Shown in pieces: positions 1 through 5,496 of a stretch of DNA of 5,543 nucleotides. The stretch lies in contig JAISCO010000154.1 of assembly GCA_031265535.1 (NCBI GenBank), forward strand, positions 1 through 5,543, in the 5' to 3' direction. Source of the DNA: Spirochaetaceae bacterium (lineage in GTDB: Bacteria > Spirochaetota > Spirochaetia > Treponematales > Breznakiellaceae). The notes under the pieces are model-generated. The model was given only the letters and a program-made list of their open reading frames with translations, was not told the origin of the DNA and did not search any database. The stretch's first letter is position 1, and each line of letters begins with the position of its first letter. The translations under genes and the position numbers were made by a program.

Positions 1-1
1 T

Positions 2-1099
2 CAAAAAATGGTAATGGGAACCGGCGGAGCCAAAACAGGCGTTGCGATGAATTCTAGGGTCGCCGACAGATACAAACGTGCCATTGGCGCCGCGACAAAT
101 GAACTTTCGGCGCAGTTTATGGCGCGTATATACTATGAAATACCGAATTGTAAACTGGCACTCTTTTCGAAGCTGAAATTTGTATGTACCCAACATTTTA
201 TAAAATTCAGAAAATGTTTCAAAGCAAATTACAAAGCTGGATTTGTTGTGCCTGCGAATATGTTTGATAATGTCAGCGGCAAATTTCCAATTGCTTTTAC
301 TATTTGGGATTTAAAAGGCGACCGGTTTCCCGAGTATATTGATGTCAATATACAGAATGAAGGCGGTAAAAAGAGATTCTGGGACGATTTTAATAAATCC
401 ATAAATAATTGGATAAAACAATTCAATATGGTGACAGTCAATTCATTGGGACTTATGATTATGGACGCTCCTGATTTTCAGAAAATACACCAGCCAATAA
501 TAACATTAGTAAGGGGATCACGCCATGCGGTTTTTTATTCATTCAATAACCGTAATATCATTGAAGGCTGCATTTACTTTGCGGTCCGCCTTTGTATTGA
601 ACCAACGTGGCTAAACGACCGCGATCAATTTTTGTATCCGAAAGACGGCTATAAAACTGATATTGAATTTCAGCATAATTGCCTTGTTTTTACGCTCTTT
701 CACGGGCAGAACCGTATTTCTTCACAACACGGCGTAAACCACTGGATACCCTTCACCGAGAAAGAAGTAGACGCTCAGGAAAAGTTTGAATCAAACTTTA
801 TGAGAGCCTTCCTTAACGGGAAAACATTTAGCGCGGAGGCGCGGGCGGTTCTTGAGGCTGGGCGGGAACTATGGAAATACTACCACATAAAAACCAGGGG
901 CAATAAAACCGCTTCCGTCAACGCCTCTTTTTACGAAATCAGAGAGTTTTTTCAGGGGCGCAACGACAAAGGAACCATGAAAACAAGGTCGGCGGATGAG
1001 CTCTACAACGCCCTTATCGGCGCTTTGCGGGAAAACCTGGGTGCTTTGACGAAGAAGATACTGCCCAAAGTGTATGAATACGGTTTTTTGAAAGACTGA
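2..1099 (+). CDS. Eco57I-like N6-adenine DNA methyltransferase / restriction-modification protein, C-terminal part (5' end outside window)
   Basis: The frame is open to the left edge (codons CAA AAA precede the ATG at 8) and no ribosome binding site is visible, so this is probably the C-terminal 365 residues of a longer protein. Residue numbers count from the ATG at 8. The start, with TGGAKTGVAMNSRVADRYK, then an ELSAQFMARI helix (about 32-41), a FSKLKFV strand (about 53-59), a FVVPANMFDNVSGKFPIAFT stretch (79-98) and IWDL (99-102), resembles the part that follows the NPPY catalytic motif in Eco57I-type and other gamma-class adenine methylases. NPPY itself would lie just upstream of the window. 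The rest (TWLNDRDQFLYPKDG at 200-214, FHGQNRISSQHGVNHWIPF at 231-249, KVYEYGFL at 354-361) looks like the tail of the same large proteins, possibly for target recognition; that role is inferred. The family is known to methylate adenine in specific DNA sites, sometimes fused to an endonuclease. No partner nuclease is visible here. By eye the first 800 bases are more AT-rich than the rest of the window, compatible with horizontal transfer. A truncated remnant cannot be excluded. Confidence 0.8.
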   Translation, partial: QKMVMGTGGAKTGVAMNSRVADRYKRAIGAATNELSAQFMARIYYEIPNCKLALFSKLKFVCTQHFIKFRKCFKANYKAGFVVPANMFDNVSGKFPIAFTIWDLKGDRFPEYIDVNIQNEGGKKRFWDDFNKSINNWIKQFNMVTVNSLGLMIMDAPDFQKIHQPIITLVRGSRHAVFYSFNNRNIIEGCIYFAVRLCIEPTWLNDRDQFLYPKDGYKTDIEFQHNCLVFTLFHGQNRISSQHGVNHWIPFTEKEVDAQEKFESNFMRAFLNGKTFSAEARAVLEAGRELWKYYHIKTRGNKTASVNASFYEIREFFQGRNDKGTMKTRSADELYNALIGALRENLGALTKKILPKVYEYGFLKD

Positions 1100-1363
1100 A
1101 CCCCCGCCCCCCGCAAAGAGGTAAAAAGTAAAAGGGAAAAAGGAACAAGGAACAATTAACAGTGAGGAATTAAGAAGGTGGCATACGAGCAGGCTGTCGA
1201 GTGAGGGGTGAAGGAGTGAGGCTAACAGCCGCGTATGCAAACCGCAGTTTTCGGACCCGACGGCACGGAGTGAAAGCTACTTTCGGTATGTTAGCGCGTA
1301 GCGCATGTGCCTCCATGGCAAATGGCGGGTTGTAATTGGGGGAAATAAAATCTAATTTAAGAA
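1100..1363. other. Repeat-rich non-coding spacer
   Basis: These 264 nt between the methyltransferase and the aminotransferase-like gene hold no convincing gene on either strand. The left part (about 1118-1180) is strongly purine-rich on the plus strand, with GGAACAAGGAACAATTAACA at 1142-1161. GAGTGAGG then occurs twice, 15 nt apart (1199-1206 and 1214-1221). TAGCGCG/TAGCGCA is directly repeated at 1292-1305 and contains a GCGC-GTA-GCGC mini-hairpin (1294-1304). There is no hairpin followed by a T-run that would end the upstream gene. A TAAAAT at 1346-1351 could be a -10 element for the next gene, but 17 nt upstream there is only TGGCGG, so I do not call a promoter. Confidence 0.6.
1155..1172 (-). 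repeat. Dispersed 18-bp repeat, copy 1 (inverted relative to copy 2)
   Basis: The minus strand here reads TAATTCCTCACTGTTAAT. It matches the plus strand at 5410-5427 (TAACTCCTCACTGATAAT) at 16 of 18 positions. Both copies are in non-coding DNA, about 4.2 kb apart in opposite orientation, and bracket the aminotransferase-like gene, skp and bamA. It may be part of a dispersed intergenic repeat family, but two imperfect copies in one window are weak proof. Confidence 0.45.
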
Positions 1364-2119
1364 ATGAGAGATTTACTACAAACACTTCCGGTCATAGAAC
1401 GCGCGCGTGGATTTAGACTGTATGGCGGCGGGCGGCGCTTTGTAGACCTTTGGCAGTGCGGCGGGGCGGCGATTATGGGACACAAAGCAGCCGGAGTTGT
1501 ACGCTGCATGAAAAACACGGCGGAGCGGGGACTCTTTAGCCCATTACCCTCGACAGCGGGACGGCGTTTTACACAGGCGCTTGAGCGATTATTTCCAGAC
1601 AAAAGCTTCAAAGTATACGCCGATTGGTCGGTTGTTCCTAATTATAAAAAACTTCCGGTTTGGAGGCCGTTTTGCCCAGCGGAATTTTTGGACAATATAC
1701 AAAAAGCGCGCGCGTTTAGACCAATCCTGCCGTTTCCGCTTGCCCCGGCGGTAATCGTATGCGGCAAAACCTTTTCAGACAAATATCCGCCCGCCGGATT
1801 CGTTTCACCACTGCTTCTTGCCGCGGCAGCACGCGCCGTGTACGATATGCTGGCCTGTCCGGAGCGCGGATTTATGCGCTTAAAACTAATAAAAAAAACA
1901 TTTGAACAGCCTGAAACACAAAAAAACTGGCGTTTAGAAGGAATTTATATCTACCCGGCGCGAAAAAATGCCGCCAAAAACTGGGGAGCGTATTTTCGCG
2001 GCTTTGCGGACGGCGGCTTTATGCTGCCGCCCGGCCCCGACGAACCAATTATTCTGCCGGATGAACTATCCAAAGGCGAGGAAGTCGCTCTGTCAAAGTT
2101 ACTGCCGCGCCGCTTCTGA
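1364..2119 (+). CDS. Compact class III aminotransferase-like protein (GSA-aminotransferase type) lacking most of the PLP-binding core
   Basis: The protein has 251 residues, against about 430 for class III aminotransferases. Residues 9-78 read like the N-terminus of glutamate-1-semialdehyde aminotransferase: PVIERARGFRLYGGGRRFVD (9-28), IMGH (37-40, like the family's LGH), then AERGLFSPLPS (53-63) and ALERLFP (72-78). Residues 205-247 read like its C-terminus: WGAYFRGFADGGFMLPPGPD (207-226), then EPIILPDELS (227-236), matching the family's FxxMLxxGVxLxPSxxExxFxS pattern. Between them, about 45 residues (84-128) stand where roughly 170 are expected. The glycine-threonine phosphate loop, the Tyr-His ring-stacking motif and the Asp-Glu-Val motif are not seen. 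GKTFSDKYP (134-142) has a Lys with the spacing of the catalytic GKxxGGGxP motif but without its glycines. Classical transamination is therefore doubtful; a pseudoenzyme or a repurposed fold is likelier. The start is fixed by an in-frame TAA at 1358-1360 and by homology starting near residue 9. The only Shine-Dalgarno-like bases (AAGAA) lie too close to the ATG. No frameshift or internal stop interrupts the gene. Confidence 0.75.
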   Translation: MRDLLQTLPVIERARGFRLYGGGRRFVDLWQCGGAAIMGHKAAGVVRCMKNTAERGLFSPLPSTAGRRFTQALERLFPDKSFKVYADWSVVPNYKKLPVWRPFCPAEFLDNIQKARAFRPILPFPLAPAVIVCGKTFSDKYPPAGFVSPLLLAAAARAVYDMLACPERGFMRLKLIKKTFEQPETQKNWRLEGIYIYPARKNAAKNWGAYFRGFADGGFMLPPGPDEPIILPDELSKGEEVALSKLLPRRF

Positions 2120-2130
2120 ACAATCCCCAC

Positions 2131-2658
2131 TCAACGCCCGCGCTTGCTTTGAAGATTTTGAATGACTTTATCCGTTATATCTATGGCCGGACTGTACCAG
2201 AGTATGCCTTTCGCGTCCTTTAAGTTAAGCACCATACTGTACCCCTCACTTTCGGCGACAAAGCGCAGTTCGTTGTATACCTGCTCCAAAAACGCGGTCG
2301 ATTGAGAAAGCTTTTTCTTTTGGTCTTCCAGTTCAGTCGTTTTTAACTTAAAGTATTCTTTAAGAAATTCGCTTTTTTTGTATATTTCACTTTCAAGCTT
2401 GACAGCTTTTTCATTATCCCCTTGCAGCTCCGCGTTACTCTGCGAGCTTTTAAGGTCTTGAATTTCCCGCGTCATACGGTCTACATCCGCCTGAACGCGG
2501 GCGCTGCGCTCCTCAAAATCACGTACCGCGCGCGATTCCCTAAAGAAAGCCGTATATACTTTTGACATATCCACGACAGCAAAACGGGTAATCTGCTGCG
2601 CCGGTAATAAAAATGGAAACATCAACAGACAGAGATGCGACAGAATTATCTTTTTCAT
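2131..2658 (-). CDS. skp: Periplasmic OmpH/Skp-family chaperone
   Basis: Skp-family proteins act in the periplasm as trimers that hold unfolded outer-membrane proteins and deliver them to the BAM complex. This one has 175 residues, close to the usual 160-180. The sequence shows a signal peptide (MKKIILSH, then a hydrophobic stretch to about residue 20, cleavage likely after LLPA), a first strand ITRFAVVDMSKVYTAF (23-38), a long charged helical segment rich in E, K, Q and R (about 41-130, coiled-coil tentacles), and a closing strand segment GYSMVLNLKDAKGILWYSP (139-157) followed by IDITDKVIQNL (159-169), all typical of OmpH/Skp. I start at the ATG at 2658 rather than the open-frame ATG at 2721, because GGAG lies 8 nt upstream and the signal peptide begins there. 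The gene lies 112 nt downstream of bamA on the same strand, so co-transcription is likely. In T. pallidum, as I recall, mutS follows this gene; here the next gene is convergent and unrelated. Confidence 0.9.
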   Translation of the reverse strand: MKKIILSHLCLLMFPFLLPAQQITRFAVVDMSKVYTAFFRESRAVRDFEERSARVQADVDRMTREIQDLKSSQSNAELQGDNEKAVKLESEIYKKSEFLKEYFKLKTTELEDQKKKLSQSTAFLEQVYNELRFVAESEGYSMVLNLKDAKGILWYSPAIDITDKVIQNLQSKRGR

Positions 2659-2666
2659 AACATAGG

Positions 2667-2670
2667 CTCC
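2667..2670 (-). promoter_or_regulatory. Ribosome binding site of skp
   Basis: GGAG on the minus strand, 8 nt before the ATG at 2656-2658. This site decides the start, since the open frame runs 21 codons further upstream to 2721, and that longer version would put a non-signal sequence in front of the MKKII signal peptide. Confidence 0.7.
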
Positions 2671-2770
2671 AATATAATGAAAAATCAGCGGGAAATCAAG
2701 CGCGCTCCACGCAAAATCCATTAAAAACCGTTACAGGCGGCAGCTTACCGATGCAATTTGCCGTAAAAAT

Positions 2771-5338
2771 TTAATACGTTGAAATCGCGAATGAAATAAC
2801 GAAATCTATACCTGACGAACCGTCATCACCGGGGGTGCCGCCTAAGGCTCCGCGCTGCCATTGGAATACTCCGCCCGGCGTACTGAAACGCTTCAAAAAC
2901 AGGAAACGGAACGGAAATTGCGGTAACGCGAAGCGCAAGCCCGCGCCGAAACTGTAGCGCATATCGTCCGCAAGCGTATGCCCTTCGCCGGACACCTTTT
3001 TGAACATATCGACGGGCTTGGGGCGGCGCGCGGCGGCATCAAAAAACAGGTCAAGGGCAAGTATACCGGGGAAAACAGGTATGCGTACCTCCGCCCAGTT
3101 CTCCCAAAGCGCAAGTCCGCGGTTTAAGCGCTCGCCTGTCCAGCCGCGTCCTATGAACATTCCATCGATAGAAAGTTTATTTGCATCCTCAATGATAGGC
3201 TGATCATAGAATGACGGATAAATAAACGAAAGTCCTGTATGTATGCCGAAAACGCCTTTAAACGCCCATTTGTCGCTTACCTGCCAATTCCACAGAGTAT
3301 GAAACCATTCCGCTTTTGTGTCGCTTCGGGTGTAATACTCCAATTCGATGTTATTAGGCAAGAGTCCATAGAAACCTATACGCTCGCTGATATAATATCC
3401 GCGCGAAGGATCGTAGTAAATATCGCGGTCGTCCAAAGAAACGCTAAACGCCAGCGAATTGGAAGGCGTCCATTGCTTGTTGCGATCCCGTATCGACGGG
3501 TCAAACGCGCGGTAAATTTCACCGTCAAAATCGTTGTACCTTACGCCGGTCCTTATGCTGCCGCCTAAACTGAATATTCCAAACGGTATATTCCAGCGAT
3601 AACCGGTAGAGAAACCCAGCGATATGTTCCACTGCTCGTACTTCATCAAAAAGGCGTTGGACGGAAGTTTTCCCGCATTGTCGTACTCCTCAAACGAAGA
3701 AAATCCGTCCGGAAAAGCCCTGTCCTCGTCGCCGTTAAAAAAGGGCGGCTGATTATCCATCGCGGCAAGACGCTGGGAATGTTGCACTGAAAGGTCAAAG
3801 CCGCCGGAAAGCGGCAGGCCAAACAGCCAGCGATGCGTATAACGAAACGAAACGCTTTGGATTTCCGGCGCGGCGTTTATTTCCACACCTGTAATATTGC
3901 CCGTTCCGCGAAAATTCCTGTCATTCCATTTTAATACAAGCGAAACAGGAAAGGCGTCCGGATCACTGGAGCCGGAGAATGAAAGCCCCGCTTGAATATC
4001 CGTTGTCGGCTGCTCGTCAACATTGATTATCAGATCCATCAGACTGTCCGCGGTGCCCTGCGGAGTATCGGGGAACACGTTTGAAAAGTATTGCAGATTG
4101 TACAGGTTTCTCAGACCTGTCATCACCTTTGCTTTTGAAAAAACATCGCCCGGTTCAAGCGGAATCTCGCGCAGTATCACATAGTCTTTCGTCTTTTTGT
4201 TTCCGCGAACTATGATGCGTTCTATGTGCGCCCTGCCCCGCTCAACTATAGGCACAATGTAGGAGATTGTCCGCGTTATGATATTACGCTGCTCTTCCCG
4301 TCCTATCGTGTTAAATATGTACCCGTTTTCAAAGTAAAGGTCGGCGACCCTCTGTAAGTCCTGCTCAAGCCTGCCGGCGTTTACGGTATCGCCGGTCTTT
4401 GAGTATACCAGTTTTTGCAAATCTTCCGTTGAAAATATATGATTTCCAGTGAATGTAACGCCGCCAAACGTGTAGAGGGACCCCTCATAGACATGAAAAA
4501 CAAGTGTAAGATGATTGCCTTTGCGGTCGGAGCGCATTTCGCGGGTTACATCCGTTACCTCCGCGTCTATATAACCGCGATCATGGTAAAAACGGGCTAT
4601 TGAGGCGCGGTCCGCAATGAGTTTCGCTTCCCGAAAAGCCCCGTCATTAAAAAGATTTTTTTTCTTGAGCGTAAGTTGATTTTGCAGCGTATTATTGGAA
4701 AAGACACTGTTTCCCTCGAACTGGATCGCCTCTATCGTTATTTTATCGCCTTCGCTGATGATAAACGTAACTCTAATGCTGCCGTTCTTGTCCGCAACGG
4801 TTTCGGAGCGCACGCTCGCGTCGGGAAAGCCTTTTTCAAGATATTTATCGTAAAGAGCCTGTTCATCAACACGTATTTTAAGCTGATTTATTACATCATT
4901 AGGTTTTAACGAAATAACATCAAGCAGTTCACTGCGCCGCAGCCCCTTATTGCCTTCAAATGTAATACTGGAAACAAAGGGACGTTCTACAACTGTAAAA
5001 TGGATTATGACCGCGCTGCCCAACGGGTCTGCCGGCACCGCGCTTGGGTTTATATCTTCAAATAACTCCAACGCATAAAGCTGCCCTGTCAGTTCCCAGA
5101 AAAGCTCATCGGTAAAAGTTTTGGCGACATACTGGTCGGTTACACCCTCAAGATCGCTCTGTTTTACATGGTTAAGCCCGGTAAACGTAATATTTTCTAT
5201 TGGTTTGCCTAGATACCACTCATCATCTTGAGCAAAAACATAAGCAGTGTGAAAAAAAAACTGTATAGTTACAAACGCCGCGACAATACAGGCCCGCGTA
5301 AAAAGAAACGGCGCGCATCTTTTAACATTCAATTTCAA
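2771..5338 (-). CDS. bamA: Outer membrane protein assembly factor BamA (Omp85 family)
   Basis: BamA is the barrel subunit of the BAM complex that folds and inserts beta-barrel proteins into the outer membrane. The 855 residues are close to the family's usual 800-840. A signal peptide (KR, then hydrophobic to about 36, cleavage likely after VFA) precedes five POTRA repeats: about 46-118, 121-197, 200-286, 288-368 and 370-442. Each opens with a strand such as ITFEGN (125-130), IQFEGN (205-210), VTFTGN (294-299) or IIVRGN (375-380). The barrel runs from about 448 to 855. It contains the Omp85 motif SLDDRDIYYDPSRGYYI (634-650), an RGW (731-733) where loop 6 carries VRGF in E. coli, and a final strand IDFVISFAISTY ending in an aromatic residue. 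A long acidic, aromatic loop spans about 525-560. The start is TTG at 5338: an in-frame TGA lies five codons upstream, GAGG sits 10 nt before it, and the signal peptide begins there. skp follows 112 nt downstream. I see no terminator between them. Confidence 0.96.
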   Translation of the reverse strand: MKLNVKRCAPFLFTRACIVAAFVTIQFFFHTAYVFAQDDEWYLGKPIENITFTGLNHVKQSDLEGVTDQYVAKTFTDELFWELTGQLYALELFEDINPSAVPADPLGSAVIIHFTVVERPFVSSITFEGNKGLRRSELLDVISLKPNDVINQLKIRVDEQALYDKYLEKGFPDASVRSETVADKNGSIRVTFIISEGDKITIEAIQFEGNSVFSNNTLQNQLTLKKKNLFNDGAFREAKLIADRASIARFYHDRGYIDAEVTDVTREMRSDRKGNHLTLVFHVYEGSLYTFGGVTFTGNHIFSTEDLQKLVYSKTGDTVNAGRLEQDLQRVADLYFENGYIFNTIGREEQRNIITRTISYIVPIVERGRAHIERIIVRGNKKTKDYVILREIPLEPGDVFSKAKVMTGLRNLYNLQYFSNVFPDTPQGTADSLMDLIINVDEQPTTDIQAGLSFSGSSDPDAFPVSLVLKWNDRNFRGTGNITGVEINAAPEIQSVSFRYTHRWLFGLPLSGGFDLSVQHSQRLAAMDNQPPFFNGDEDRAFPDGFSSFEEYDNAGKLPSNAFLMKYEQWNISLGFSTGYRWNIPFGIFSLGGSIRTGVRYNDFDGEIYRAFDPSIRDRNKQWTPSNSLAFSVSLDDRDIYYDPSRGYYISERIGFYGLLPNNIELEYYTRSDTKAEWFHTLWNWQVSDKWAFKGVFGIHTGLSFIYPSFYDQPIIEDANKLSIDGMFIGRGWTGERLNRGLALWENWAEVRIPVFPGILALDLFFDAAARRPKPVDMFKKVSGEGHTLADDMRYSFGAGLRFALPQFPFRFLFLKRFSTPGGVFQWQRGALGGTPGDDGSSGIDFVISFAISTY

Positions 5339-5348
5339 AATACAATAA

Positions 5349-5352
5349 CCTC
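5349..5352 (-). promoter_or_regulatory. Ribosome binding site of bamA
   Basis: GAGG on the minus strand, 10 nt before the TTG start codon (5336-5338). It overlaps the in-frame TGA at 5351-5353 that closes the frame upstream. The next in-frame TTG (5330-5332) would be 16 nt away, too far, so this site supports TTG at 5338 as the start. Confidence 0.55.
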
Positions 5353-5370
5353 AAAAATCATATAAGTCAA

Positions 5371-5395
5371 GGCGCACGCGACGTTTGTCGGCGCC
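5371..5395. other. Imperfect GC-rich hairpin in the bamA upstream region
   Basis: GGCGC (5371-5375) pairs with GCGCC (5391-5395) and CGAC (5379-5382) with GTCG (5387-5390), around a GTTT loop and with a 3-nt bulge (5376-5378). That gives 9 bp in all. On the minus strand the stem is followed directly by TTGACTTATATGATTTTTGA and then the ribosome binding site. It could be a leftover terminator of an upstream gene or a leader structure, but no clean U-run follows. Function is unknown. Confidence 0.35.
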
Positions 5396-5409
5396 GTTTG
5401 CCTAACTGC

Positions 5410-5427
5410 TAACTCCTCACTGATAAT
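5410..5427 (+). repeat. Dispersed 18-bp repeat, copy 2 (inverted relative to copy 1)
   Basis: TAACTCCTCACTGATAAT, 16 of 18 identical to the minus strand at 1155-1172. A shorter CTAACTG just upstream (5402-5408) adds to the repetitive character. Confidence 0.45.
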
Positions 5428-5441
5428 GGGTGGGGGTAGCA

Positions 5442-5466
5442 CAAAACAGTGCGGTGCACTGTTTTG
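5442..5466. repeat. Perfect 11-bp inverted repeat (3-nt loop)
   Basis: CAAAACAGTGC (5442-5452) and GCACTGTTTTG (5456-5466) are exact reverse complements around a GGT loop. The A-rich/T-rich outer arms recall a bidirectional terminator, but GC pairs close the base and no further T-run follows on either strand. It could equally be an element of a dispersed repeat or a protein-binding palindrome. Confidence 0.6.
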
Positions 5467-5496
5467 CCTGACGTTTTGCCGCCTGTTTTACCCTAT
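5461..5496 (+). repeat. Degenerate 12-bp tandem repeat, three units
   Basis: Three consecutive 12-nt units are GTTTTGCCTGAC, GTTTTGCCGCCT and GTTTTACCCTAT. The first 8 bases are GTTTTGCC, GTTTTGCC and GTTTTACC; the last 4 vary. The first unit overlaps the right arm of the 5442-5466 hairpin. It is non-coding on current evidence. Confidence 0.5.

Noticed and set aside
869..1240. Minus-strand open frame of 123 codons
   Set aside because: It lies antisense to the end of the methyltransferase and in the repeat-rich spacer, has no recognisable domain and looks like a composition artefact.
1170..1385. Minus-strand open frame of 71 codons
   Set aside because: It lies in the repeat-rich spacer, overlaps the start of the aminotransferase-like gene and has no motif I recognise.
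2671..2699. Promoter-like TTGATT-17 nt-TATATT on the minus strand before skp
   Set aside because: Spacing and hexamers look good, but transcription would start at or after the GGAG ribosome binding site (2667-2670), so the message would lack it. Co-transcription from bamA is simpler.
2659..2721. 21-codon N-terminal extension of skp starting at ATG 2721
   Set aside because: It would bury the signal peptide behind a non-signal sequence, while the ATG at 2658 has a well-spaced GGAG.
3239..3568. Plus-strand open frame of 109 codons
   Set aside because: It is entirely antisense to the BamA barrel coding region, which is clearly the real gene.
5342..5370. Promoter-like TTGACT-17 nt-TATTGT on the minus strand before bamA
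   Set aside because: The predicted start of transcription would fall inside the first codons of bamA and leave out the GAGG site. An alternative -10, TATGAT at 5357-5362, has no matching -35 at the right distance.
1155..5427. A transposon or composite element bounded by the inverted repeats
   Set aside because: No transposase or integrase lies between the copies, no target-site duplication is apparent, and the enclosed skp-bamA pair is housekeeping.
5442..5466. Rho-independent terminator
   Set aside because: The stem is perfect, but no T-run follows it on either strand beyond the T bases inside the stem.
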